Assembly (NCBI RefSeq): GCF_040276085.1
Contig: NZ_JBELOK010000009.1
Coordinates: 102,361-166,360, forward strand
Direction of reading: 5' to 3'
DNA: 64,000 nucleotides
Source: Castellaniella sp040276085
Lineage (GTDB): Bacteria > Pseudomonadota > Gammaproteobacteria > Burkholderiales > Burkholderiaceae_B
Positions within the stretch are counted from its first letter, which is position 1. The number at the start of each line of letters is the position of its first letter. Made by a program: the position numbers and the translations under genes. The notes beneath the pieces were generated by a model. It did not search any database and was not told where the DNA came from. It was given only the letters and a program-made list of their open reading frames with translations. This document shows positions 52,299 to 62,120 of the stretch, in pieces.

Positions 52299-53519
52299 AT
52301 GAAGAAACTGGTACCTGTTCCGCAAGAAGAAGAACACGACGGCCGCCCTGGCGTCAGGGGCCGCCCGGGCCTGGTGGCCTTGCCACCGTTGTCCATCTAC
52401 ATTCACGTGCCCTGGTGCGTGCACAAGTGCCCGTACTGCGATTTCAACTCCCACGAACGAAAGGGCGGAGAAATCCCCGAGCGCGAATACCTGCAAGCCT
52501 TGCAGGCAGATCTCGAGCAAGCGCTACCAGATGTCTGGGGCCGGCAGGTATCCACTGTCTTTTTTGGCGGTGGCACACCAAGCCTGCTGTCTGCCGACGC
52601 CATCGATCAGATCATCGGCCTGCTGCGTGCCACACTCAGCTTGCCCCCCGACACCGAGATCACACTGGAAGCCAATCCCGGTACCGCGGAGGCTGCCCGG
52701 TTCCAGGGGTATGCACAAGCCGGCGTCAACCGGATCTCTCTGGGTATTCAAAGCTTCAATGATGACAAGCTCCGGCGCTTGGGGCGCATCCACGATGCCG
52801 CCCAGGCGCGTGCGGCCATCGAAATGGCTCAACGCGCCGTCAATCGCGTCAACCTCGACCTCATGTTTGCACTGCCGCAACAAACGCTTGCCGAATGCGA
52901 GCGCGACATCCAGGAAGCCCTGTCATATGACACAGGCCATTTGTCGCTCTACCATCTGACGCTTGAGCCCAATACTGTTTTTGCCAAGTATCCGCCACCG
53001 GTACCTGGTGACGAGCTCAGCGCCACCATGCAGGATCGCGTGGCCGAACTCGCACGAGCCGCGGGCTTTAATCGCTACGAGGTTTCCGCCTATGCCCGCC
53101 CCGGAGAGATCTGTCAGCACAACCTCAATTACTGGCAATTTGGTGATTACCTTGGCATTGGGCCCGGGGCACATTCCAAGATTTCATTTCAAAACCGGAT
53201 CATCCGCCAGGCGCGTGCCCGGATGCCAGATGCATGGATGCGTCTCGCGGAGGCGCGCACGGGGAAACACATTGTCGAAGAGCGCACGCTCAAACACGAA
53301 GATCTGGGCTTTGAGTTCATGCTCAACGCATTGCGGCTCCGTGAAGGTGTCGAGGGTGGTTTGTTTATCGAGCGCACGGGCTTGTCATTAATGTCGCTTC
53401 TGCCGGACATGCGCCGCGCAGCCGAGCGCGGTCTGCTAGAGCCAGGGCTTAACCGTATCCAGGCCACCCCGCAAGGCTGGCGCTTCCTGAACGATCTCCA
53501 AATGGAGTTCCTGCACTAA
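52299..53519 (+). CDS. hemW: HemW radical-SAM haem chaperone
   Basis: 406 aa. The radical-SAM cluster is Cys40, Cys44, Cys47 (PWCVHKCPYC) with the extra Phe and HemW-type spacing; FFGGGTPSLL and NRISLGIQSFND follow, and the HemW_C domain ends the protein. Often annotated as oxygen-independent coproporphyrinogen oxidase, but this subfamily handles haem delivery. 12 bp after rdgB. Confidence 0.9.
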   Translation: MKKLVPVPQEEEHDGRPGVRGRPGLVALPPLSIYIHVPWCVHKCPYCDFNSHERKGGEIPEREYLQALQADLEQALPDVWGRQVSTVFFGGGTPSLLSADAIDQIIGLLRATLSLPPDTEITLEANPGTAEAARFQGYAQAGVNRISLGIQSFNDDKLRRLGRIHDAAQARAAIEMAQRAVNRVNLDLMFALPQQTLAECERDIQEALSYDTGHLSLYHLTLEPNTVFAKYPPPVPGDELSATMQDRVAELARAAGFNRYEVSAYARPGEICQHNLNYWQFGDYLGIGPGAHSKISFQNRIIRQARARMPDAWMRLAEARTGKHIVEERTLKHEDLGFEFMLNALRLREGVEGGLFIERTGLSLMSLLPDMRRAAERGLLEPGLNRIQATPQGWRFLNDLQMEFLH

Positions 53520-53544
53520 GTCTTTGCGCTTCGCTGCACAACCC

Positions 53545-53593
53545 TGCAACAAAATGGAGCATGAATAGTTATGCGATGCACCATTTTGGTGCC
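53545..53593. promoter_or_regulatory. Tandem NtrC-binding sites of glnA
   Basis: TGCAACAAAATGGAGCA (53545-53561) and TGCACCATTTTGGTGCC (53577-53593), 32 bp apart. The second fits TGCACCA-N3-TGGTGCA at all but one base; the first has two symmetric changes. They lie about 120 and 150 bp before the predicted sigma-54 start, much as in E. coli glnAp2. Confidence 0.85.
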
Positions 53594-53676
53594 AAAATAC
53601 ATTTTCTTGGCATGCAATGCACTCATTCGCTGCAGGACATGCCCGTTTTTAGCGGTGTCAGGGTTGAAGCAATACC

Positions 53677-53692
53677 TGGCATGAAGCTTGCT
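53677..53692 (+). promoter_or_regulatory. Sigma-54 promoter of glnA
   Basis: TGGCATGAAGCTTGCT: GG (53678-53679) and GC (53690-53691) are separated by ten bases, fitting the -24/-12 consensus. It lies about 82 bp before the glnA ATG and downstream of the two NtrC sites. Confidence 0.85.
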
Positions 53693-53773
53693 TGTAGGTT
53701 TTGGTACTGGCACCACAAGCTGCCGTGTATTTTTCAAGACAATATCTTTTTCCCATTTGGCCCAGGAGCCCGT

Positions 53774-55186
53774 ATGTCTACCCCTGAAAACGTCGTCCAC
53801 ATGATCTCAGAACGCGAGGTTGCGTTTGTAGATTTCCGGTTCACCGATACCATGGGCCGGGAGCATCACCTTACGGTACCCGCCGGCCTGGTTGACGAAG
53901 ATCGCATGGAGGCCGGCGTGGCCTTCGACGGTTCGTCCTTGCCAGGCTGGAAGGGCATCGAGGCATCCGACATGCTTCTGATCCCCGACGCGACAACTGC
54001 CCGTATGGATCCGTTTCGCGAAGAAAACACACTGATTCTTACCTGCGATGTGGTCGAACCCTCCGATCTCAAAGGATACGACCGCGACCCGCGCTCCCTC
54101 GCTCGTCGCGCCGAAGCCTATCTGAAATCCAGCGGCCTGGGCGATACGGCCTATTTTGGCCCCGAGCCCGAGTTCTTTGTGTTCGACGGCGTCAGCTGGA
54201 ACGCCGATATGTCGGGCAGTTTTGTCAAAATTCATTCCAACGAAGGCGCCTGGTCCAACGCAGATGACGCCAACGGCACCAATCTGGGCTACCGGCCTGC
54301 CATCAAAGGCGGTTACGTACCCGTGTCCCCGATCGATTCATTTGCAGATATCCGCTCCGAGATGTGCCTGCTGATGGAACAAATGGGTGTGCCGGTCGAA
54401 GTCCATCACCACGAAGTCGCCAACTGCGGCCAGCTCGAAATCGGCACGCGGTTCTCCACACTGGTTCAGCGCGCCGACTGGACGCAAACCATGAAATACG
54501 TGATCCGTAATGTGGCCCACGTTTACGGCAAAACAGCCACCTTCATGCCCAAGCCCGTGGTGGGAGATAACGGCTCCGGCATGCACGTACACCAATCCAT
54601 CTGGAAAGACGGCCAAAACCTGTTTGCAGGCAACGGCTACGGTGGGCTGTCCGAGTTCGCACTGTACTACATTGGCGGCATCATTCATCATGCCAAGGCG
54701 CTCAACGCAATCACCAATCCGGGCACCAACTCATACAAGCGTCTGGTGCCTCACTATGAGGCCCCCGTCAAGCTGGCTTACTCAGCCCGCAATCGCTCGG
54801 CATCCATTCGCATTCCCTATGTCAGCAATCCCAAGGCACGGCGTGTGGAAGCCCGCTTCCCCGACCCTCTTGCCAACCCTTACCTGGCCTTCTCGGCCCT
54901 GATGATGGCAGGCCTGGATGGGGTGCAAAACAAGATTCACCCCGGCGACCCAGCAGACAAAAACCTCTACGACCTGCCGCCCGAAGAAGACGCCAAGATC
55001 CCGACGGTCTGCTCTTCACTTGAGCAAGCCCTCGAGGCTCTCGATCGTGACCGGGATTTCCTCACGCGAGGTGGTGTATTCAGCAACGACCTGCTGGACG
55101 CCTACCTTGATCTTAAAGAGTCCGAGCTCAACCGTCTGCGCGTCACCCCGCATCCTGTTGAATTCGACCTTTACTACACTTTATAA
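53774..55186 (+). CDS. glnA: Glutamine synthetase, type I
   Basis: 470 aa from the ATG at 53774 (AGGAG upstream); the frame opens earlier but that part covers the NtrC-controlled promoter. Canonical GSI: FDGSSLPGW, metal/ATP motif KPVVGDNGSGMHVHQS, NRSASIRIPY, and the adenylylation site Tyr399 in NLYDLPPEE, so activity is likely adjusted by GlnE. Heads the glnA-ntrB-ntrC operon and feeds nitrogen control. Confidence 0.97.
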   Translation: MSTPENVVHMISEREVAFVDFRFTDTMGREHHLTVPAGLVDEDRMEAGVAFDGSSLPGWKGIEASDMLLIPDATTARMDPFREENTLILTCDVVEPSDLKGYDRDPRSLARRAEAYLKSSGLGDTAYFGPEPEFFVFDGVSWNADMSGSFVKIHSNEGAWSNADDANGTNLGYRPAIKGGYVPVSPIDSFADIRSEMCLLMEQMGVPVEVHHHEVANCGQLEIGTRFSTLVQRADWTQTMKYVIRNVAHVYGKTATFMPKPVVGDNGSGMHVHQSIWKDGQNLFAGNGYGGLSEFALYYIGGIIHHAKALNAITNPGTNSYKRLVPHYEAPVKLAYSARNRSASIRIPYVSNPKARRVEARFPDPLANPYLAFSALMMAGLDGVQNKIHPGDPADKNLYDLPPEEDAKIPTVCSSLEQALEALDRDRDFLTRGGVFSNDLLDAYLDLKESELNRLRVTPHPVEFDLYYTL

Positions 55187-55196
55187 GCAGGGCATC

Positions 55197-56150
55197 TTGG
55201 ATACGCCCGGGCTCGACTGGCTGCAGACAGCAGTGCTGCTGCTGGATGAGTCCGGGAAAATCATCTGGATCAACAGCGCCTGCGAGGATCTACTGGGCTT
55301 GTCTGCCCGCCAGCTGACGGGTCAATTGGCAGCCCCCATTCTCAAGAGCTTCCCGCATGTTCTAAAAACATCTGCTCCTGGGCAGCCCTGGGCAAGCATT
55401 ATCGAGATCCCGGTGCACCAGGCAGGCCAACTGGATGACCAGCAACAGGCGCTGGCCGAACGGGCGGCTCAAAGAGAGACCATGCGCAATCTTGCACATG
55501 AAATCCGTAACCCGCTGGCTGGTTTGCGGGCTGCCGCCCAGCTGCTGGACATCGAACTCCCCGACCCAGGACTGAAGGACTACACCCGGGTCATCATCCA
55601 GGAAGCGGATCGCCTGGCAGATCTCGTCACCCGCTTGGTCTCACCGCAACACCAGGTGCTCGACCGCCAATACTTCAATATTCATGAAATCTGCGAACGC
55701 GCATTGGCACTGGCTGGCCTGGAGTTCGGCAGTGCCCTGAAAATCACCCGGGATTACGACGCCTCATTGCCAGAACTGCTGGGTGACCGAAACCAGTTGA
55801 TGCAGGCCATCTTGAATATTGTACGCAATGGCGCACAGGCAGCCTCAGAGTCGCCTGATACACCAACACCCACGATTGGCATCCGCACACGTATTGTCCG
55901 GCAACCAGTGTTGCTGCAGGGGCGGCACCGTCTGGGCGTTTTGGTGTCCATCGAGGACAACGGGCCAGGGGTGCCCGACATGCTGCGCGACAAGATTTTC
56001 CATCCTTTGGTCACCGGAAGAGCTACAGGCACGGGCCTGGGACTCAACCTGGCCCAAGAATGCGCCCATGCACACGGTGGGGTGCTTGATTATGATTCTG
56101 AAGCCGGGCACACCGTATTCCGTCTTCTGCTGCCTGTGGGTACCTCATGA
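55197..56150 (+). CDS. ntrB: NtrB (GlnL) nitrogen sensor kinase, TTG start
   Basis: 317 aa. No ATG is available before the kinase core, and a TTG at 55197 with AGCAGGG upstream gives the proper N-terminus (TPGLDWLQTAVLLLDESG, PAS domain about 5-70). His101 in HEIRNPLAG is the phosphorylated residue; N box NIVRNGAQAA, G1 EDNGPGVP and G2 GTGLGL complete the ATPase. Start 10 bp after the glnA stop. Confidence 0.92.
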   Translation: MDTPGLDWLQTAVLLLDESGKIIWINSACEDLLGLSARQLTGQLAAPILKSFPHVLKTSAPGQPWASIIEIPVHQAGQLDDQQQALAERAAQRETMRNLAHEIRNPLAGLRAAAQLLDIELPDPGLKDYTRVIIQEADRLADLVTRLVSPQHQVLDRQYFNIHEICERALALAGLEFGSALKITRDYDASLPELLGDRNQLMQAILNIVRNGAQAASESPDTPTPTIGIRTRIVRQPVLLQGRHRLGVLVSIEDNGPGVPDMLRDKIFHPLVTGRATGTGLGLNLAQECAHAHGGVLDYDSEAGHTVFRLLLPVGTS

Positions 56151-57685
56151 ATACTGTCTGGATTGCCGACGATGAACCAGGCATGCGCTGGGTACTGGAC
56201 CGCGCCCTGAAAATGGCAGGCTGGGAGGTACGCAGTTTCGAAACCGGCACCGCGTTGCTTGATGCCCTTGGCCAGGCAGGTACCAACCAGGTGGGGCAGG
56301 TACCAGCCGTACTGGTGTGCGATGTGCGGATGCCCGGCCCAGACGGCTTGGCCGTCCTGACAGCCGTACGCCAGCAGTATCCACAACTGCCGGTCATCCT
56401 CATGACCGCCTATACGGATCTCGAAACCACAGTGGCCGCTTTTCAGCAAGGGGCATTCGACTACCTGGCCAAGCCATTTGATATTCAGACGGCCGTCGAT
56501 CTCATCTCCCGTGCAGCGCGTTCGGCGGCGGGAATTCATAGCGCATCAGCACAAAAAGATGCGCCGGGCGGGCTGCTGGCCAATAAGACCGCACCACACA
56601 TCAGTGGCGATGGACCAGAGACGAAAGACACCCTCCTGCCTTCCCAATCACCTGCCATGCAAGAGGTTTTTCGGGCAATTGGCCGCTTGGCACGCACCAG
56701 CGCCACCGTTCTGATCACAGGCGAATCGGGTACTGGCAAAGAACTGGTGGCACACGCCTTGCACCAGCACAGCCTGCGCGCTCAAGGTCCTTTTGTCGCC
56801 GTCAACGCCGCAGCAATTCCCCACGACCTGCTTGAGGCCGAGCTCTTTGGACACGAGCGTGGAGCATTCACCGGGGCGGTACAGGCACGCCGTGGACGCT
56901 TCGAGGAGGCCCATGGCGGCACGCTGTTCCTGGACGAAATCGGTGATATGCCCGCAGACCTGCAGACACGCCTGTTGCGGGTTCTGGCGGACAACAGCTT
57001 TTACAGGGTTGGTGGGCGCGGTCTGATTCAGGTGGATGTGCGCATCATCGCGGCCACGCACCAGCCACTTGAAGAAAGGGTGGAAGCAGGGCTGTTTCGT
57101 GCGGACCTGTTCCATCGGCTCAACGTTATCCGGCTACGCTTGCCTGCCCTGCGGGAGCGACCCGAGGACATTCCCGAATTGGCCCGGTGTTTTCTGTTGC
57201 AATCTGCCGCCAGTCTGGGCCTGCCACCCAGATCACTGCATCCGGACGCCCTGCAGGCATTACAAAGGTTCTCGTACCCAGGCAATATCAGGCAACTGCA
57301 AAACATCTGTCAGTGGCTTACCGTCATGACAGCCAGCGCTTTGATTACCCTCGAAGATCTGCCACCAGACGTGTCCGGGCAGGACCACCTTGCCAAACCA
57401 GCCACTGGCACTTTATGGCAGCAAGCGCTCGAAGCTGAGGCCCGTGCCCGGCTGAAAGCCCCAGGGACCCCGACCATGGTGTCGCTGCAACAGGAAATCG
57501 AGCGCCTGCTGCTGGCCACCACCCTTGAGGTCACAGAAGGACGCCGCGGCAAAGCTGCCGAGTTTTTAGGCATTGGACGCAACACGCTGTCTCGTAAATG
57601 CCGCGAATTAGGCCTGGATTTTCCGGACAGCGGCGCAACATCCGCAAAACACGACAGGCTAATGGGCGAGCCAACAGGCAAATAG
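56147..57685 (+). CDS. ntrC: NtrC (GlnG) sigma-54 activator
   Basis: 512 aa. Receiver domain with phospho-acceptor Asp59 (VLVCDVRMPG); the acceptor is shifted five residues from the usual 54 by a short insertion. AAA+ domain: Walker A GESGTGKE (192-199), the sigma-54 contact GAFTGA (239-244) and Walker B GGTLFLDEIGDMP. C-terminal Fis-type HTH (KAAEFLGIGRNTLSRKCRELG). Overlaps ntrB by four bases. It should activate the glnA promoter described above. Confidence 0.95.
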   Translation: MNTVWIADDEPGMRWVLDRALKMAGWEVRSFETGTALLDALGQAGTNQVGQVPAVLVCDVRMPGPDGLAVLTAVRQQYPQLPVILMTAYTDLETTVAAFQQGAFDYLAKPFDIQTAVDLISRAARSAAGIHSASAQKDAPGGLLANKTAPHISGDGPETKDTLLPSQSPAMQEVFRAIGRLARTSATVLITGESGTGKELVAHALHQHSLRAQGPFVAVNAAAIPHDLLEAELFGHERGAFTGAVQARRGRFEEAHGGTLFLDEIGDMPADLQTRLLRVLADNSFYRVGGRGLIQVDVRIIAATHQPLEERVEAGLFRADLFHRLNVIRLRLPALRERPEDIPELARCFLLQSAASLGLPPRSLHPDALQALQRFSYPGNIRQLQNICQWLTVMTASALITLEDLPPDVSGQDHLAKPATGTLWQQALEAEARARLKAPGTPTMVSLQQEIERLLLATTLEVTEGRRGKAAEFLGIGRNTLSRKCRELGLDFPDSGATSAKHDRLMGEPTGK

Positions 57686-57735
57686 TCTAAAATCGGTATT
57701 CTTGCTTTTATTTTCTTCAAAATCCGGTTTTATTC

Positions 57736-58512
57736 ATGGCTGCCTTTGTTTCCGAACACGTCCTCAGTGTGCACCACTGGAACGACACCCTGTTTTCCTT
57801 CAAGACCACCCGGGATCCCGGACTACGGTTTCATAATGGCCATTTTGTGATGCTGGGCCTAGAAGTAGAAGGCAAGCCGCTGATGCGCGCCTATAGCATC
57901 GCCAGCGCCAACCACGAAGAAAATCTCGAATTCTTCAGCATCAAAGTACCAGACGGGCCACTTACCTCGCGCCTGCAGCATCTGCAACCCGGAGACGCTG
58001 TACTGGTCAGCAAGAAACCCGTGGGCACGCTGGTGGTTGACGACCTCAAACCCGGACGACATCTGTACCTTTTTGCCACCGGCACCGGCCTTGCACCATT
58101 TCTGAGCATCATCAAAGACCCCGACGTCTACGAGCGCTTTGAAAAAGTTATTCTGATGCACGGGGTGCGCTTCACCAGCGAACTCGCCTACGCGGATTAC
58201 CTCACCCGAGACTTGCCCAACGACGAGTTCCTTGGCGAGCTTCTGCGCGACAAGCTGATTTACTACCCCACAGTTACCAGAGAACCCTATGTGCGCCAGG
58301 GCCGGCTCACTACGCTGGTGGAAACCGGCCAGATATTCCAGGATATCGGGCTTCCGGCCCTGGACCCCGCCCGCGACCGCGCCATGATCTGTGGCAGTCC
58401 GGCCATGCTTAATGACATCCGTTCCATGCTTGATGCCCGCGGGTTTGTGGTATCTCCAGGCGTAGGCGAACCTGGCGACTACGTCTACGAACGCGCATTT
58501 GCAGAAAAATAA
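57736..58512 (+). CDS. fpr: Ferredoxin/flavodoxin-NADP+ reductase
   Basis: 258 aa. FAD domain with RAYSIASANHEE (RxYS) and an NADP domain with TGTGLAPFLSIIKD; terminal VGEPGDYVYERAFAEK is typical of the bacterial Fpr type. It shuttles electrons between NADPH and ferredoxin, often in oxidative stress. Fifty bases after ntrC with no clear terminator. Confidence 0.93.
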   Translation: MAAFVSEHVLSVHHWNDTLFSFKTTRDPGLRFHNGHFVMLGLEVEGKPLMRAYSIASANHEENLEFFSIKVPDGPLTSRLQHLQPGDAVLVSKKPVGTLVVDDLKPGRHLYLFATGTGLAPFLSIIKDPDVYERFEKVILMHGVRFTSELAYADYLTRDLPNDEFLGELLRDKLIYYPTVTREPYVRQGRLTTLVETGQIFQDIGLPALDPARDRAMICGSPAMLNDIRSMLDARGFVVSPGVGEPGDYVYERAFAEK

Positions 58513-58580
58513 GCCATCTTTTATTTTTGGCTATTGATCTGTAAACTCTGATAGTTATGTAATTCTTTCAGGGAAATCCC

Positions 58581-58967
58581 ATGAGCAAGGCCATCGTACA
58601 CACAGACTCAGCACCTGCCGCAGTGGGGCCATACTCACAGGCCGTTGCAGTGCCGGCTGGACAACTCGTCTTTCTGTCCGGCCAGATTGGTCTCGAGCCC
58701 GGCACCGGAGAACTCGTCTCGGAAAACTTCGAAGGGCAGGTACGCCAGTCTTTTGCCAACATGCAAGCCGTCATCGAAGCCGCAGGCGGCACACTCGACA
58801 ATATCGTCAAACTCACCCTGTTTCTGACTGATCTCAGCAAATTCGCCAGTGCCAATGCAATCATGGCCGAGATCATCCCCCAGCCGTACCCGGCACGTTC
58901 TACTTTGGGCGTCGCCAGCCTGCCCAAAGGTGCACAATTCGAGGTAGAAGCCGTTCTGGCGCTTTAA
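58581..58967 (+). CDS. ridA: RidA enamine/imine deaminase
   Basis: 128 aa. APAAVGPYSQAVAVPAGQLVFLSGQIG, NMQAVIEAAGGTLDNIVKLTLFLTDLS and the terminal PARSTLGVASLPKGAQFEVEAVL (with the substrate-binding Arg) are canonical. It clears reactive 2-aminoacrylate. Twelve bases before recG. Confidence 0.95.
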   Translation: MSKAIVHTDSAPAAVGPYSQAVAVPAGQLVFLSGQIGLEPGTGELVSENFEGQVRQSFANMQAVIEAAGGTLDNIVKLTLFLTDLSKFASANAIMAEIIPQPYPARSTLGVASLPKGAQFEVEAVLAL

Positions 58968-58978
58968 GCTACCCGTTA

Positions 58979-61054
58979 ATGGCATCACGGACGGTGGCAG
59001 CCGGCAACTCCCGCACGGTAAAGTCAGGTGCCAAGACGCCTGCTGCACAGCAGGCCAGGCTATTTCAACGCCTGGGGCTAAACACCGCAGCAGACTTTAT
59101 CGTCCACTTGCCCCTGCGCTACGAAGACGAGACCCGCATCACGCCAATCGCACAGGCGCAGGGTGGCACGCATGCCGTCTTCGAAGGCGAGATCCTGGAC
59201 AGCCATCTGCGTACACAACCCCGACGCGAACTGCACGCCACACTGGCGGATGATTCGGGACGCCTCGCGCTACGCTGGCTACACGTATACCCCGGCCAGC
59301 TGTCACGCGTACCGCCGGGCAGGCGTGTGCGTGTGCGCGGTGAGATCCGCATGGGCTACCAAGGGCCGGAGCTTGTGCATCCGCTTTTGACAGAACCCAA
59401 CACACCGCTGCCACAGACCCTGACGCCGGTATACCCAACCACCCAGGGGCTGTCTCAGGCAAGCTTGCGCAAGGCCATCGCCCGCGCACTTGACAGCACC
59501 AATCTGCAAGACACCTTGCCGGCAGCCTTGTGCAAAGAATATCAACTGGCAGACTTCGCGACATCCCTGCGATTGCTGCACCATCCAGGGCCGGACATCT
59601 CTCTATCGTCACTGGCCAACCACCAACACCCCGCCTGGCGGCGTATCAAATTTGACGAACTACTGGCTCAACAACTGGCACTGGCAGATGCCCGGGCCGC
59701 CAGACAAGCTCAGATGGCCCAACCCTTGCGGCAAAAGCAGACACTAAGCAAGCAACTGCTGGCCTCGCTGCCGTTTACACCCACGGACGCGCAACAACGC
59801 GCCATCAACGACATACAGGCCGACCTGTCCCAGCCTCACCCGATGCATCGCTTGCTGCAAGGTGATGTCGGTAGCGGCAAAACGCTGGTGGCCGCCTTTG
59901 CAGCTGCGCAGGCGGTCAACGCCGGGGTGCAAGTAGCCGTCATGGCACCCACAGAGATCCTGGCCGAACAGCTATGGCGCAAACTCTCCGAATGGTTTGA
60001 ACCTCTTGGCGTGGCGGTCACCTGGCTCACAGGACACTTATCCACTGCCGCCCGGCGCGACGCCATGCAGGCCATCTCCTCTGGGGCCGCGCAGATTGCT
60101 GTGGGCACACAGGCACTGATTCAGGATAAAGTCCAGTTTCAACGCCTCGGGCTTGTCATCAGCGACGAACAGCATCGCTTCGGCGTCGGGCAACGGCTGG
60201 CGCTCAGCCGCAAGGGTGATAACCACACAGTACGACCGCATCAGCTCAGCATGAGCGCCACGCCCATTCCCAGAACCCTGGCCATGGCGTTTTTTGCGGA
60301 TATGGACGTTTCGGTGATCGACGAGTTGCCCCCCGGCCGTAAGCCGGTTCGAACCCGCCTGTTTGCCAGCGAACGGCGCCATGAGGTTCTGGCTCATGTG
60401 GCGACAGCAGTGCGCCTGGGCCAGCAAGCCTATTGGGTTTGCCCGCTGGTTGAGGAAAGCGAAACCTTGCAGCTGCAAACCGCAGTGGATACCTGGCAGC
60501 ACTTGTGCGCGGAGCTGCCCGACCTCGATATCGGCCTGATGCACGGCCGCTTGCCTGCAGTCGAGAAGGCCGAAACCATGCGGCGTTTTCGTGCCGGTGA
60601 AATCCATTTGCTGGTAAGCACCACCGTCATTGAGGTAGGCGTGGATGTACCCAACGCCAGCCTGATGGTCATCGAACACGCCGAGCGTTTTGGTCTGGCC
60701 CAGCTTCATCAACTGCGTGGCAGAGTAGGGCGGGGCGCCCAGGAATCCACGTGCGTCCTGCTCTATCATTCACCCCTCTCCGCCATCGCACGCGACCGCC
60801 TGCGCGCCATGTACGAAACCACAGACGGCTTTGAAATCGCCCGCCGGGATCTGGCGCAACGCGGTCCGGGAGAACTCCTCGGCATACGGCAATCCGGCCA
60901 GTTGCTGATGCGCTTTGCAGACCTCAACGCGGACGAAGATCTCCTGGATCAGGCCCGTACGGCCGCCCAGACCCTGCGCACGGATTATCCGGAACATGCC
61001 CGCGCACACCAGCAACGCTGGATGGCGGGAGCCACTCAATACCTCAACAGCTAG
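58979..61054 (+). CDS. recG: RecG ATP-dependent DNA helicase
   Basis: 691 aa. Wedge/OB domain in the first 220 residues, then helicase motifs: Walker A GDVGSGKT (295-302), TEILAEQ (Ia), DEQH (II, about 396), SATPIPRT (III) and RGRVGRG (VI). RecG remodels stalled forks and branched DNA. The start ATG at 58979 has only a weak ribosome site; coupling with ridA is likely. Confidence 0.95.
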   Translation: MASRTVAAGNSRTVKSGAKTPAAQQARLFQRLGLNTAADFIVHLPLRYEDETRITPIAQAQGGTHAVFEGEILDSHLRTQPRRELHATLADDSGRLALRWLHVYPGQLSRVPPGRRVRVRGEIRMGYQGPELVHPLLTEPNTPLPQTLTPVYPTTQGLSQASLRKAIARALDSTNLQDTLPAALCKEYQLADFATSLRLLHHPGPDISLSSLANHQHPAWRRIKFDELLAQQLALADARAARQAQMAQPLRQKQTLSKQLLASLPFTPTDAQQRAINDIQADLSQPHPMHRLLQGDVGSGKTLVAAFAAAQAVNAGVQVAVMAPTEILAEQLWRKLSEWFEPLGVAVTWLTGHLSTAARRDAMQAISSGAAQIAVGTQALIQDKVQFQRLGLVISDEQHRFGVGQRLALSRKGDNHTVRPHQLSMSATPIPRTLAMAFFADMDVSVIDELPPGRKPVRTRLFASERRHEVLAHVATAVRLGQQAYWVCPLVEESETLQLQTAVDTWQHLCAELPDLDIGLMHGRLPAVEKAETMRRFRAGEIHLLVSTTVIEVGVDVPNASLMVIEHAERFGLAQLHQLRGRVGRGAQESTCVLLYHSPLSAIARDRLRAMYETTDGFEIARRDLAQRGPGELLGIRQSGQLLMRFADLNADEDLLDQARTAAQTLRTDYPEHARAHQQRWMAGATQYLNS

Positions 61055-61067
61055 CAAGAGGACTCGT

Positions 61068-62024
61068 ATGACGCTGACAGAGCTTAAATACATTGTTGCC
61101 GTTGCCCGGGAGCGCCACTTTGGCCGGGCGGCAGAGGCGTGCTTTGTCAGCCAGCCAACCCTGTCGGTCGCCATTCGTAAACTCGAAGAAGAGCTCGGCG
61201 TCGTGCTCTTCGAGCGTGGCGGGGCCGAGATCGGCATCACCCCAGTTGGCCTGAAAGTAGTGACGCAAGCCCAAAAGGTGCTGGAAGAAGGCGCCAACTT
61301 GCGCGAGATTGCCCGCCAGGGGCACGATCCGCTGGAAGGGCCCTTGCGGGTCGGCATCATTTACACCGTAGGGCCGTACCTACTGCCTTATCTGGTGCCC
61401 GAACAGATTCGTCGCACACCACAAATGCCCTTGCTCCTGCAGGAGAACTACACCACCCGTCTGCTTGAACTGCTGCGTCAGGGAGAAATTGACTGCGCCA
61501 TCGTGGCACTACCTTTGCCGGAAACGGGCCTGGCTCAATGCGCACTGTATGACGAACCCTTTTTTGTAGCCTTGCCTCACCGACATCCCTGGGCCAACGA
61601 AACCAGCATTCCATCGCAGCGCCTCAAAGAAGAAACCATGTTGCTGCTGGGTGCCGGCCACTGTTTCCGCGACCAGGTTCTTGAAGTATGTCCGGAGCTT
61701 TCCAGATATTCAGCAGCCAGCGAGGGCATTCAACGCACATTCGAAGGCTCATCCCTCGAAACTATCCGGCACATGGTGGCGGCAGGGATCGGAATTACCG
61801 TGATGCCCGCCAGCGCGATCGAGGTACAGGGATCCGAAAGCAAATTGCTGCGATTTATCCCCTTTGACCCGCCCGCGCCCGATCGGCGGGTGGTACTGGT
61901 CTGGCGCAAAAGCTTCCCCAGACTGGCGGCCATTGAAGCATTGGCCGAGGCCGTCCGCCATTGCAAGATGCCCGGCGTCGGTTATTTGGACGAATCCGTG
62001 TCCTCCGCAGTATTAGTGAATTAA
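61068..62024 (+). CDS. oxyR: OxyR peroxide-sensing regulator
   Basis: 318 aa LysR-type regulator. N-terminal HTH (RHFGRAAEACFVSQPTLSVAIRKLEEELG). The redox cysteines fall at Cys199 and Cys208 (GHCFRDQVLEVC), the same numbers as in E. coli. Start ATG at 61068, 13 bp after recG (AGAGGA upstream). The dps gene that follows is a common OxyR target. Confidence 0.95.
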   Translation: MTLTELKYIVAVARERHFGRAAEACFVSQPTLSVAIRKLEEELGVVLFERGGAEIGITPVGLKVVTQAQKVLEEGANLREIARQGHDPLEGPLRVGIIYTVGPYLLPYLVPEQIRRTPQMPLLLQENYTTRLLELLRQGEIDCAIVALPLPETGLAQCALYDEPFFVALPHRHPWANETSIPSQRLKEETMLLLGAGHCFRDQVLEVCPELSRYSAASEGIQRTFEGSSLETIRHMVAAGIGITVMPASAIEVQGSESKLLRFIPFDPPAPDRRVVLVWRKSFPRLAAIEALAEAVRHCKMPGVGYLDESVSSAVLVN

Positions 62025-62120
62025 CGGATTGCAAAGGTTTCAGTTTTTCGCACACCCTTGTATTTTGTGCCCTTGTCCCCATGTTATTGTGTAAGCACAT
62101 CGTCTAAAACGGAGTATTTC

